From contig OX327697.1 in NCBI GenBank assembly GCA_946807835.1, positions 12,941,501 to 13,005,500 of the forward strand: a stretch of 64,000 nt of DNA, given 5' to 3'. This document shows, in pieces, positions 23,938-36,600 of the stretch. Each line of letters begins with the position of its first letter. The stretch's first letter is position 1. The notes below the pieces were generated by a model. The model had not been told where the DNA came from and ran no database searches. It worked only from the letters and a program-made list of their open reading frames with translations. Origin of the DNA: Ailanthus altissimus (taxonomy: Eukaryota > Streptophyta > Magnoliopsida > Sapindales > Simaroubaceae). The translations under genes were made by a program, and so were the position numbers.

Positions 23938-25323
23938 TTATAAGTGTAAATTATATCTATTATTTTAACTCTCTTAGCTTGATTAATTGCTCATTTTAAT
24001 AAGAATATTAGGTTTCTTTTTATATGTTTTATTGTTATTTTGTAGGTTTATAGTAAGTAGAGCAATTGGAGATGAAAATTTAAGAAAAATAAGGCAAAAC
24101 ATCAAATTGCTACAATACATGTTACATTGCCATGAACAGTGATTTACTACATTACCTTTGCCCCAACGATAAACAATATTTCTCCCCAACAAAATTCTAA
24201 TGTCCAAAGCTTTTTACTCCAGCGGTGGACAGTCGCGTGTGAACAGTAACTCGTGAACATTGTATAAACAGTAACAGTGAACAATAATCGCACTATAGTA
24301 AAAAGAAAATATAACTTAAATACTCCAATAAATCCCTATATAAAGGCCTCTTATTTCAAATCTCAAAGAACACACAACTTAGGGCTTTTAGAGTCAGAAC
24401 ATATTGATGAAGAGCAATTTTTAGAGAGATAAGCAAGGAGAATTCAAGGAAACAATAGATTATTGGCAAATCTTTGGCGTATCAACCAATTGCGAATTGA
24501 AGTCTATATTGGTTTGTTTTTGGTTGTATTATGTTTATTTTATTTTTCAGCCATAATTTTCTTGTTATCATGAGCTAAATTTACTTTCTAGGGTTATTAC
24601 TTGAACTCAATATGTGAGCTTAATTGTTAAATCTTTTTAATATTTATTTGATTTCAATTCTCTATTATTCAAATTATTTGTTCTTAATGTTTCATAATAT
24701 CTGATCAATATTATGATTGAATTGGTAATACTTTGATAAACTCGGAAGAGGCATCATTGTATTTAGACCTAGATAATTTGATGCATGGTTGTAGAGTAAT
24801 ATTCAATGTTGCATATACAAGTTTTGAATTAGGATATGAATATACCTAGTTGGCATGTATGGTCAATAAGACTTGTTCTTAATGAATCTTAATTTATTAT
24901 AAGTACTATAGGAATATAAGTATTTGGTAAATTAGGATATACTTGCATGACCTTAGAAGATGCTTGTGAATACATTAGTATCTTTACCAATAATAAGAAT
25001 TGAGGGACATAAATATTAAGAAGATTAATCTTTAGAAAACATATTAAAGGATAATAATTAACCTTAGGCTTTCTCTATATTGCTATCTTCTTATTTTATT
25101 TGAGTTGTGTCATTTATTTTCTACACTTTTATTTTACTTAAATTTATTACAAAAATTAAAATTTGATTTTTCTGAATAATTACAAAAAAGATATAATTTT
25201 AGTACTTGGTAGAAAATAAAAATTATCCATGTGGGTTCGACATCTGACTTTATAAATCCTTTTATTACTTGTTACGATAGCGTGTACTTACACTTAATTT
25301 TAATATATAGAAATATCACATCA
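23938..25323 (+). repeat. Gypsy-type solo LTR inserted in the copia PBS
   Basis: Aligns with 15268-16579. It is flanked by ATAAC (23933-23937) and ATACC (25324-25328), a worn 5-bp duplication. On the minus strand the flanking pieces TGGTAT (next to the copia 5' LTR) and TAGAGC (beyond the insertion) rejoin to the copia PBS TGGTATYAGAGC. The insertion therefore falls inside the primer-binding site. It has a TATA box at 24337-24344. Confidence 0.87.
24337..24344 (+). promoter_or_regulatory. TATA box of gypsy solo LTR
   Basis: CCC-TATATAAA-GGCC, same context as 15597-15604. It is preceded by repeated GAACAGTAA-type sequence at 24230-24290. Confidence 0.55.
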
Positions 25324-25331
25324 ATACCATA

Positions 25332-27167
25332 TGTTAGTGTATTAAACGGTGTATTCATGTGATTGTGTACAAGTTGAATATTTAAAAATGCATATCTAAT
25401 ATACGTTGTGCAACGGAATAATACAATATAATAAACATATATACATTACAACTAAATCTAAAATAGTACAAGAATCGAATATATACCCTTATAGACTATT
25501 CGATGAAGATTTTTAAATTTAAAAGCTTGTTGAGCGCACAATGAAGTCATCTCTTGAACAATTCTAGACTCAAATGTTTGGTAGGATTAAAGTAGTTAGA
25601 ATGGTAGTCTTTGATGTATATTTCATGCAGGAATCAAACTTAGTCAAACTCTTTAACTAGTTCATGCATCAAATACTTAAAGATTGAGTTTAGGGACCAA
25701 AATGCAATTTTCTCAAAGTTACATTTTCTCTCTTCTCTTTTGCTCGAATTTGTCATTCTAAGAATCAATTCCACTCAAATGAAACTTATTTCATTTGTTA
25801 TAAGAAGTCTAAGACTTCTAAGTGGCCACATGTCCACCATTAAGGCATATGTTGTCATGCAATGCCATGCATGAGAAAATACTTTGCATGGTTGACATTT
25901 ATCACATGTATGTCCATGTATGCTAACATTTGTTATACAAATAGCCATGCATGGATGCCATGTGTTCATTTGCACTTTTCATGTAATATGGACATATTTG
26001 CAACATTTGTAAACTATGTTTCCCATTTTCCAAATTAGTTCTAAAATATATCCTACTTTCTGAAACCTTCCTGAATCAATTCATATGATTTGCACCGCTA
26101 CTCCAGTACTTAATGAGTACACTTTATATTGTGAGACTCTTTAGGTTCACACCTGTTTATCTTACGGAACATTTTTGTAAGTCCATGAATGATGCCCTAC
26201 ACATACGTAACAGATATTACTGAATGACACGTTGAACCATCAAGTTATTGTCAACCATATCCGTATAATCCCTTCGTTACCTATATCCATGAAAGAGCAG
26301 AAATATAGATCATTACCGTTAAATCTCTGTATGCTCCACCGTGAACTTATCTTCAGATTTGTATTTCTGTAAAAAAATATATGCAAATTCCTTTATGATA
26401 TTGTTTAATCCTATAGAAAACTCTTTTTCAGGTTTTATGCTTGTAGCCACAAGACTTGTTGAAATACAATCTCGAAGCATCAGGATATATAACTTACCCA
26501 TATAAGCTGACAGATTCTATATCTATGTATACCGGACTTTATGAGCATCAGACTATAACTAGCGGTCAGACCATTAAAAGTCTCTTACATGCGTGGAACC
26601 AAAGTATAATGGATCACTCATAAGCTCATTGTGGTACTAGGTCAAAGGATCATAAATACTACTCAACTCGAGAAGACCCTCAATTGACGACTTTATGAGA
26701 TGTCTATTAAAGGTCCTCGTGAGTCTGTTCAGTATCCAGTCCTTACTGAATACTAGCATACCTATACAGACTTTTGTTAAGTCCATAGTCTGCTAAGACT
26801 AACCATCTGAACAATTCAGATATAGATATACACTAATCCAGAAGGAATACCGATCGACTTATGTCGGTAACTATGAATCAGGAATGATGTTTTCAAGAAT
26901 ATATTATGCAATGACATTTCTTAACACCATTTACAACTACGTCATTACTATATTATCCTGGGTTTTTGTCTCTATTTCAGATAAGGTTCTAACTCTTTAG
27001 TATTGCTAACTTTAGCGTTAACCTAAACTCTTTTAGATCAGATCTAAACTACTTTAGATCTAAAATTTTTGAAAAGTTACATTTTCTTACCATATAATTA
27101 TGTATTAACGATTATTATTGAAATATTTATTGTATATCAAAATGGCGTGTAAGCACCATTTCCTATA
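25332..27167 (-). repeat. 5' LTR of the antisense copia element
   Basis: 1,836 bp, pair of 17198-19087. Its outer terminus has decayed (CTATA instead of CAACA), but it abuts the ATTAC duplication at 27168-27172. The LTRs differ at many positions, so the element is not recent. Confidence 0.9.
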
Positions 27168-27172
27168 ATTAC

Positions 27173-27230
27173 GAGGTTTGCATGTCATTTTTCCCAAATT
27201 AGAAGGGTTCAGATGTCGTTTTCCCAACTT
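27173..27230. mobile_element. Foldback/MITE right terminus, displaced by the copia insertion
   Basis: Inverted complement of the outer left TIR at about 16625-16680. It completes the element whose left part is 16622-17197. Confidence 0.68.
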
Positions 27231-28244
27231 AAAATTACCTAATCTTATATTGAAGAACTTAAGCTTTAATGCCTTACTTGTTTGCCTAGCAACTCGTTGA
27301 CCATTACTTCTACCACCACCATTAGCACAGCTCTCTTTTGCTACCACGAACTCATAAATACCCAACACAAACCATACACCAAGGGTCAGAAAAGAAAGGT
27401 TGAGATTCCAAACAAGTTAACAACTCAGATTGAGTTCTTTGAATTCTGGTTTGTTATTATTGTCATTCAAGCTTAATGAGTTGGCAAATGCATATGTTTG
27501 TTAAAGAATTAAAGCTTGTATCTTGTATTGATTTCTTCATATGCGACATTCTTAAAAATAAAATAAAAAAAAATTTGTTTGAAGCTTTTAGAATTAACTT
27601 ATAATATCTCTTTACCACAAAATCTTATTGTCTTGGTCAAGAAAGTGAGAATGTAATAAGACAATTAGAAAAAGAAGAAGAAAGAATATGGCAAGAAAAC
27701 ATGAAGAAAGGGAAAGATAAAAAGGGAGAAGAGGATAATAAGAGAGAGTTAAAAAAAAAAGAAAATAAAAAGGAAGAAAAAGATAGAAGAAAGAGAAAAT
27801 GAATTTTTATAGGTTAATTGTGATTAACGTAACGTGACATGAAACATTGTGTGTTAAATTACATCTCACTTACAACCCTTGTAAGTTCACTTAAAATTTT
27901 TGTTGTGAGTTACAATTTTGACCTTCCACTATCAAACAAACAAAAATTGGCTAATAAACTAGAACAAATTTAAAGTTTTCAAAACTCATTGGAATGTTTA
28001 AGAATAAGACAAACTTGTGAGATAAGGATGTTCTTATTCTTTCTGATATTTTCCATCCATCTTTCATTTCATTGACTAATTTAGTGGCTGGTTTTAATGG
28101 CAATAAAAACTAGCCGTTAAATATCATTCAATGAATTCTACAGACAAATTTTTGGTTGTGTAGAACATCAAGTTGTATTGTAGTATGACCTTGCAATTAA
28201 TACTATTAAATTTACAAGCATTGCTACACTAGTTAGTTTATGAG
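27231..28244. other. Intergenic DNA with a polypurine tract, no gene seen
   Basis: About 27640-27802 is almost pure A/G on the plus strand (GAAGAAGAAAG, GGGAAAGATAAAAAGGGAG). No coding signature; the short ORFs overlap low-complexity sequence. Confidence 0.6.
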
Positions 28245-29415
28245 AAAGGTAAATGATATTTAGACCATTAAGGTTTGGTGAAAGGGACAGTTTCACGCTA
28301 TTTTCAAATTTACTCATTTACACTTTCAATTGTTAACTTTTTCTATTAAAATGAATGAAAATAAGAACAACATTGACCAGTCATTTGACTAACGTTGACT
28401 AACCTTAGACCGGCGTTGACCTTCGATTACTGGCCATTAACTAGCATTGACCAGTGACCGATAGTAAAAATTATCAAAATGTTACATCATTACACTCAAA
28501 ATTTCGTAATCTACATAATGGTGAATTTTTTTTTCATTAACGGAGCATTGTAAAGGTGCCAAAAACAAGAAGAATATGGTGGAGACGGTGACCACGGTCG
28601 TTCGCAGTCTAACGGTTGGCGGTGGCATGCATCGCCCTACCATTGGACAAATTAGTGGGACGACGGTCGCTGTTAAATAGCCATTAAACAGTAGAGTGGT
28701 GGCGTGCATTGCCCCCAATTGTGAAAGCGGTGCATGCCACCGCCTCAATGTTTAGTGGCGACAGCCATCCCACAGTGGTGGATGGTGTGCATTGCCGTTT
28801 GCTGTTGAACAGTAAGACGATGACGTGCACTGCCCCTACCATTAGATAGATTGACCGCAAATCCATCTAATGGTGGGGTAATACACGTCATCGTCATGTC
28901 ATTTAATGGCGAATAGTGGTGGCCGTCGCCCTTCCTACTATATTCGTCCTACGTTTAGCACCTCTACGATATTTTATTGATAAAAAAATTCCATCATCGT
29001 GTAGATTATGAAATTTTGAGTTTAATGATGTCAATTTTGATCATTTTTACCATCAATCGTCGGTTAACGACCGATAATCGGCATTCGCCTCTTCCACTAT
29101 AGTCGCCCCACTTTTGGCACTTCTTCGGTGCTCTATTAATAAAAAAAATTTTACCATCGTGTAAATCATAAAATTTTAAGTTCGATAATATTAATTTTGA
29201 TAATTTTAACTATCGGTCGTGGGTTAACGTTAATCAACATTCGATCAATACTAATCTACTGTAGTTAATGATAATTAAGAATATTATAATAATTGTAACA
29301 GTTTTTATTATTTTTAATAAAAATAATTAATGGCGAAATATAAATAGGTAATTTTAAAAATAGAGTGAATATACTGCCACTTTTACTAAAATATAAAAAT
29401 TTAAATATCCTTTAT
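28245..29415. mobile_element. Foldback element with nested inverted repeats
   Basis: The outer arms (about 28255-28330 and 29340-29410) are inverted complements. Inside them a second pair, 28460-28560 against 28955-29050 (ACTCAAAATTTCGTAATCTAC and its complement), is partly repeated again at 29105-29200. The centre (28570-28930) is GC-richer and packed with short palindromes such as 28818-28848 against 28862-28895. GTTGACTAACGTTGACC-like repeats near 28390 link it to 16930-17095. It encodes nothing recognisable. It ends about 230 bp upstream of the first likely transcribed sequence of the splicing-factor gene. Confidence 0.7.
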
Positions 29416-29640
29416 GCTTATAAAAAATAAAAAAATAATATTATATTTTTTAAATTATATTTTAAAATTTATATTTTAAATTAAGATGTCATTTAAATGA
29501 TATAAATTCTATTATAATATTTTATTCCTCACAAATTATGTGATACGGACAAAATTACAAGGTGGCTAGCTGCCATTTTTGAGCAATAAAAAAGGTTACA
29601 CGTCATCTTGGTTTGTTTGCGCTTCAAAGGCGGAGTAGGG
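29416..29640 (+). promoter_or_regulatory. Probable proximal promoter of the PRP38-family gene
   Basis: AT-rich sequence between the foldback element and the GC-richer 5' leader that starts near 29625. Several TATAAAT/TATAAT-like stretches lie at 29440-29525, and none can be singled out as the TATA box. The assignment is from position only. Confidence 0.35.
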
Positions 29641-30321
29641 CTGTACAAGAATTCGCTTGGCGGTTTTAGGGGTTTTAATTATCAGCGTCTCGTCAATCTT
29701 CATTGCTTCCTTATCGTTACCGGTGGGTGTTTGAATCATTTTTCTTCTTCTTTGCCTCTTATCTTTATACTTAGTTGAATTTTCATCTCTTGAGTTCCTT
29801 TATCGTCCACTCTGCTTTTTAGGGTTTCGCTCTGTTTATTCCCCGGTACGCATCTATTTTGGCTTTCAATTCTACAAGTTGTTCGATGGCCTATTATCTT
29901 TTTTTCTTGTCAGGTTCTTTTTTTCTAAATCTCAACACAGCTTGGCTAAATTATTTGTTTCGCGTAATTAATCAGATTGTGTTCTCTAGTGAAGAAATAT
30001 GAGATTCAAGTTGGCTTATCCAAAAAATTGCTTTTGTGCAGCTTATTAGAGTTAGAGTTTTTGGTATTCTAATTCCTGGGTTTATCGATAAATAATTAGC
30101 TTAGTGGTATTGCAGTTTTTTTTTTTCAAAATATTGCTTTTGTGCAGCTTATTAGAGTTTTTGGTGTTCTAATTCCTGGGTTTATCGATAAATAATTAGC
30201 TTAGTAGTATTGCAGGTTTTTTTTTTTGTATTTGCTTTGCTTTCATAACCTTGTCCTTGCTGTTTCTCATAAATTTCATATTTATTGTAGGACTTAATTT
30301 ATATTCTTTGAGTGGTTTCGT
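29641..30321 (+). other. 5' UTR region with a probable leader intron
   Basis: The segment is richer in pyrimidines and CG than its surroundings at 29625-29870, as expected for a plant 5' leader. TTTATTGTAG ending at 30290 is a good 3' splice site 31 bp before the start codon, implying a leader intron. Candidate donors lie near 29721 (CCG|GTGGGT) and 29845 (CCG|GTACGC). An internal tandem duplication occupies 30027-30232. Confidence 0.5.
30027..30232 (+). repeat. Tandem duplication (about 106 bp x 2) in the leader intron
   Basis: Copy 1 (30027-30132) and copy 2 (30133-30232) share ATTGCTTTTGTGCAGC through GTATTGCAG and differ by a 6-bp indel (GTTAGA) and a few substitutions. Each copy carries two CAG sites after T-rich sequence, so candidate 3' splice sites are duplicated. 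Confidence 0.92.
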
Positions 30322-30609
30322 ATGGAGATTCAGACTTGTGGAAAACCAATTGATAGTTTGTTGGAGAAGGTGCTTTGTATGAATATACTGTCGTCTGATT
30401 ACTTCAAAGAGCTTTACCGATTAAAAACATATCATGAAGTAATAGATGAAATCTACAATCAGGTGGACCATGTGGAACCATGGATGACTGGAAATTGCCG
30501 TGGTCCTTCTACTGCATTCTGTCTTCTTTACAAGTTTTTTACTATGAAGCTCACTGTCAAACAAATGCATGGCTTATTGAAGCACCCAGATTCTCCTTAC
30601 ATCAGGGCT
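30322..30609 (+). CDS. SRL1: PRP38-like gene, coding exon 1 (residues 1-96)
   Basis: The ATG at 30322 is the family start (MEIQTxGKPID). The exon ends ...SPYIRA before GTAAGT at 30610. Confidence 0.95.
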
Positions 30610-33600
30610 GTAAGTACTTGATTTTGTTACCTTTGTTATTCTTATGATGGTCAGTTTTAGGTGTTGTTATCAGTTAATAGAATTCGAACTGTTTCTCTGG
30701 AAATGAATAGATTATTAGGAGAACAATGCATATGGCAATTCATAAATGAAATAGATTTGCCTCATTTGCAGGGCACTTTTGTAGTTTTGCATTGAAGGTA
30801 AAAATGGTATTTTTTTGACTGTAGTTAGGTTCTTTTGATCTCTACTGACCAGTGAAATACCTCTAGTTATTAGATTCATGTATAAACTTTTGAAGGGATA
30901 GATTAGACAAGGATAGTAAAACATTGCTTTGCTTTTTCTAATGATGAGATTCCATTAAATTTCCTCTTGGTGAGAGCTGTAGGAGGCTTCATTCAGATCC
31001 TACAATTTTCGTCTTGCTTATCTATTATCTTCTTCAACATTTTTTTTTTCTTTTTCACTTTTTTTTTCTTGATTTAATGCCATTACATATGAAAATTCTC
31101 TTACTAAAAGCACAATTTAGCCTCTTACCAATTATAATCAATATCATTGAAATAAAAAACAAGTCTTCTGCCATTTATAGTGCCTGATTTATATTATTTA
31201 CTTTAGATCACCAGCCTTGATTTGAAAATAACCATTATTGTCAAATTGAACAGTTTTGCATCTATTTGCACATTGCAACTTGATTTCTTGAGTCGAATCA
31301 CATGCAGTTTAACTGGTGGCAAAACTTGTCCTGCGAGTTGTACTCGACATGTCAACTTAGCGAAAAGGTTTGCTTAAACTATTAGACAAAATCTAGGCAA
31401 ACTTTCAATACATAAAAGGAATACAATCAATAATGCACAAGAAATATAAAGATTTTGGTATCAGAAAATAAATAACAAGGTGCTATCAAAGTTGTGATAT
31501 GGCCTGGAAACTTCTCTTGATTGTTTATCAATGGAGGATTACTCTTTTTATTGATTGCTTAAAGATTTCAATTGTCAATACAAAATTAAGAAGGGCTACA
31601 TGTTCGTGGTGGTATAATATCAGTGGGAAATACATATATTTGTCTCTTTATTACTATTATTGTTGTTACATATATCATTATTATCAAAGATAAGAAAAAC
31701 TACTTGGAACTAACTAGGAATGAGGAAGATGTAGTGATAAAACAATAGAATATATCTCTTTTTCAAATACATTTTTATGAAGAACCACTGGAAGTCTTCC
31801 AAATACTGAATAGTTCTTTTGGCCATATCCTTCAATGGAGGATTGATGATAGTTTTATAAAAAAAATGGCGATGGAAATATCTAATTGAACGAATTGGTC
31901 ATAGAGATTCCACTCTTAAGCAGGTGGAGGCCATCGAAAGTTTTTATACTGTGAGAGTTTGAAGAGAAGTGAAAAATGATAGCATTTCTTTGGTTTGCTA
32001 ACAAGGTGGTCATGTCATCGGAGGCGTATGGTTATACTAGTGCAAATTTATGTTCAACACCTTTTGATTGATGCATCATATTCAACATTAATATTGATTT
32101 TATTATTGTGCAAATTCAATAATACAATTAACAAGTATAGTCTACCACTATTGTATTCAAGATAGGTGTATTATACTAATGCAAATTTATGTTCAACATC
32201 TATTGGTTGATGTGTCTTATTCAACATTAATATTAATTTCATTATTGTGCAAATTCATTAATACAATTAACCAGCATAGTCTATCACTATTATTGTCTTC
32301 TGAGTTATTCTTTCGGTAAAGAATGAAAACTCAAAACCATGGATTTCTGCTCCAACATTAAGTTTTCTTAACCAGGGGAGGCTGTAGTAGGTGGCAACTT
32401 AAAATTTCTAAAAATAAATTGGTTGATAATGAAGTGTATTTTATATATTACTATTAGGGGTAAATATAGAATGTTGTTTCATTCAAGTTGTTGACACCAT
32501 TGCTTATGACCATGGTCAACTAATTCTTATTGATTCAGATATGGACTTAACTAGTTGTTTGGAATTTCTCTCTCTCTCTCTTTCTCTTCTGTTTTTTTTT
32601 TTATAATTTAATTTTCATTATTGGTTGAAACATGAAGTCTTTCCTAATCAGTATACAAGTTTTCTACAATCAATTTAATTGGAAGATTGGAGTATGACCA
32701 AAAAATTATCTTTTACTTATATAATGTTTACATTCCACCAATATTTTTTTGGGTGAGATTCCTTGGAGGGCTTATGATATTCTAAGATTCTTGTCTATTT
32801 CCTTCTCTTCTTCATCTTTTCTTTTGTGTATTATGTTCGCTTTAAGTCCATCTTTTTGTATTGAAATTCTCATTCTAAATCAAAATTCTTCCTATTAGCA
32901 CGATTATTTGAAATCAAAATTCTATTTCATTCTCTTACTTCATCTTTTCTTTTGTGTATTATATTCGCTTTAATTCCATCATCTTTTGTATTTGAATTCT
33001 CATTCCAAATCAAAATTTTCCTATTAGCACAATTATTTGAAACCTTTTAAAAAAAAAAGCTTTTGTTAGTTGTTATATCACAATGTGTACTGGCAGTATT
33101 TTACTATTGTTAATAATTGCATGCTTGCATCAGTTGCTACTATCACAATGGATACATGGGACTATTCTATTGTCCATTAGTTGTTTTTCTTCCTTTTGTT
33201 TATTTTGATTACCCAGTTTTCTTGTAGATTTATCTTAAGTATCTGCTGTGGTCACCTTTGGTTAGCACACTTGGACTAATGACGTGCTACATGAAAAAAG
33301 TGCTATTGGAAAAATCTAACACGGATTGGCTTAAAGATAAAAGGAAATCAAGGGTGAATAATTGGGTCTTCAAGATTTTTATGAGAAAGGGATAATTCTT
33401 TGCAATAAAAGAATACCCCTTTCCCTTGTTAGATAAGCATGACACAACCTTAAAATATCTCTTTTTATCTAAGCATGACACCTAGCGCAAAAAATTATGA
33501 CACTCGCTAACTAAATAGACTCTAAGTGGACTATGTGAAATTGCACTAAATTCACAATATAACCATTCCATTCTCCAAAAAATGATTTTATTAATTCTAT

Positions 33601-36600
33601 CATTTAGAATTTTTTTAATCTCTTTATCCTTGCTTTTATAGCTATCTTCCTCCTTTCCACATTAGAGTTTCTCCCACTACCTCGTTGATATCTACCTTTA
33701 ACTGAGTTTTATTACCTACTTACCCATAAATAACCTTTTATTAAAAAATCACCATCAAGGGACGAGCCAATGAATTTCACAAGATCGACAAGATGAATAT
33801 GAGGACCCAACTTAGGAGTGTATTACTTTGATTGTAATGTTATATCTTGTACTATTTGTTTGATATATTGGATTTAGAGATGAACTCCCCCCTGGACGTA
33901 CGCCTTTAGGTCAAAATTTTTAAACCTTGTTTGTTGGTTCACTTATCTTGCATTTTCATATTTACTTAGCTAAGATTATGTGTGGCCAGATATAAACATA
34001 ACTTGGACCTTAGCCTTTCTTTGTACGATAAATATGTCAAAACCCCTTCTCTACCTTCATACCAAGCCCTTTTGCTCTATTTTGATGAGCTATACTTTGT
34101 TATAATCACCTTTATGCCACCACCAAGCTTTGGTTCTGCTATTAAGACCTTAACCTTATTCTTTATTATAATACTTAGGTCACCTCAACCATTTAGAAGT
34201 TCTCAACTTTTCTTTGATCAACTCTACTCCTTAAAAACATTCTCTCATCTAAAACACATCCTTAACAATCCTTCTTTAAACTCATCAAATCTAACAACCT
34301 TCTCTCTTTAAGCAATTCTTTACTCACCACCCATTGAATTTTGGAAACCTCTTTTTGTTGTTGCTTTCCTTAAAATAAAACAATTATGTTTGTTTGTGTA
34401 GAGAGGTCCTTCCTAAATATGTGAACAAACAATATCAAATTCAAAGGGTCGTTGTTATTTAAGATATATGGCCCATGTCCCATCATGGGTGAATGAATTA
34501 TAGGGTATGGTATGGTATTGTTTCGTCATTCATCATTAACAAAATGTGAATAATGTGTTATAATGAATGATTCATTAGGAAATGTTAAGTCTTATATAAA
34601 CAAATCATTTTGCATGGAAATGATATCATTAAAAAATCTTTAATGGTTGCTTCTCATGTCTTTTCCTCAATATCAAAAATGGAAATTGCAATTGATGTTT
34701 GAAATGGAAATCAAAGCATAATTAGGCTTTAACTAATTAGGCAAGTATTGGATTTACGTCCTTTCTGTGGATTTGGTCTGGATGACCCTGATTGTAGCAC
34801 TATGGAGGACCTTGATTGCAATTTGCATAGATGTTTGTAGGCGAATTGGATTAAATGTTTTCTTCTCTTTCTTATTCTATATAATACCGTTCATTATCAC
34901 AATTTGTGTGCATTGCATACGGTTTATGAGTGTGCTTTATATTAGTGATAATATGATTCCTAGTTGCTTATTTAGTAAGGTTTCTATTTTTCCTGTACGT
35001 CGTGGGAAGTTTCTAAGTGTTGATATTATGTTCAATTTTCAAAATGGTATTGATACTTATCTATTTATTTTAACAAGACTTTTATAAATGTAGTAACTTT
35101 GGGATACCAGGAAACCAAAATGGGAATATTATCGTTTATACATTTTGTTGGTTATTATATTTATGTATCATCTCTTTCTAATGGATTGAACTATTGATTA
35201 GCCCAGCCCAAAAGGGTCTGTTTATTTCGGCTAGTTAATACACCAAACTTATGTGATATGGTTTGTTGAAGCATTACACTTGCTTCACCTTTTCCTTCAT
35301 ATAGTTGTGAAAATCTATATATATTACAGATGTTTCCCTTATTTTACCACACAAATTTCTACAAGTCCAGGCTGAGGTGTCCTTGCTTCTTTTGAGTTGG
35401 ATTGACATTTGTTTTATGATTCTTACTACTGCTTTATTTGCAATTCCTACGATTTTAGACCTGCATAGAAACTAGAATTGGTACTCTAGTTTTAGATTGT
35501 TGAAATGTATATGGTAGGTGTATATATATGGTAGGAGTAGAATAAGAAAGTATTGATGGTATTTCTTTTTTGTGTAGTTAACTTCCTTTCTAGGGTTGTC
35601 TCCTCTCCTATATATATTGTACTCTTTTTCAATGGAATACACACATAAATATATTCTCTTCTTTTACATGGTATCAGAGCCATTGTGCTCTCTTTGATTG
35701 TTATTTTTTTTTCTGGCTAAGTCGCCTATTCTTTCTCCAGCCACTGTGTTTTCTTCCTTTTTCCAGTGGTCGTGTCCTTTGTTTTGAGATCACCAGTAGT
35801 TCACTGGCGAAACTCCAAAAAGACAGACGTTGAAACCTTGCCGCACGCACCACCTGTTGGAAATTTGACTTTTTTTCCAGTGTGCGTGGACTCTCACTAC
35901 CGGCATCCCTGTCTTTAGACAATGCCGGCAATTACTTCTGCGGCGGCCCGACATTCATCGGCCTCTGCATGCGACCCCACGTATCGCTTCTTTCCTCGGC
36001 TCCAAGTTTTTCGATCTCCGTCTCTCGGGCGCGTGAGTCCTCACCGTTGGCACCAATCCCTTTAGACCACGCTAGCGACCACAATACCACCCATTGTGTC
36101 ACTTGCCGTCGCTGGAAAACTGCTCTTGGCTGTCCGTTGTTTTCTCCTTTCTTTGTCTCTTTGATTTGTGAGCAACTATGACTATTGAGAGCTCTAAAAT
36201 AAGTTCTATCTTTTCCTTCAGTTCGTTTTCGGTTATTTCTGCTGAAAACTGGTAGGGAGTAGTAATTATACCTCTTGGGCCGCGTCTATTGAATTATGGT
36301 GCATAGGACATGGTTTAAAGGACCATTTAAATACCAGGATTATAGATTTAAAAGATAAAGATACAACTGAGTAGATATCATTAGTATATGGTATAAAGAT
36401 GTCAGAATTCTTTGGACGGATGGCCTTACTCAAAGATGAATTCAATTCATTCCTGCCATGTGGTAAGACTGTCGGTAAAGATCTTGCCTAGAGGGTTATT
36501 TTTTATGGTTCCGATCTTAGCATCCATTAACCTTGAGCTTTTCCTAGTCCGTGATCAAATTCTTGCTAGTGTTGTTGTTCCCTATATGGATGATGTCTTT

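Larger units (their letters stand above)
17198..27167 (-). mobile_element. Near-complete antisense Ty1-copia retrotransposon, nested insertion inside
   Basis: LTRs at 17198-19087 and 25332-27167 (minus strand, TGTTG...CTAACA) are flanked by a perfect ATTAC duplication (17193-17197, 27168-27172). On the minus strand the order is 5' LTR, PBS (split), leader, gag region, GAG-pre-integrase/integrase, reverse transcriptase, RNase H, polypurine tract (AAGTGAGAGT next to 19088), 3' LTR. That order (integrase before RT) is the copia order. The total is 9,970 bp, of which 1,386 bp is a gypsy solo LTR. All coding domains are broken. Confidence 0.9.

Noticed and set aside
28482..28866. Antisense ORFs of 60-88 codons in the GC-richer centre of the foldback element
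   Set aside because: Shadow frames of inverted repeats; the two ORFs resemble each other because the DNA is repetitive, and no domain is recognisable.
34767..35087. 106-codon hydrophobic ORF in intron 1
   Set aside because: Looks like a membrane protein only because the DNA is T-rich; no family resemblance and no codon-use signal.
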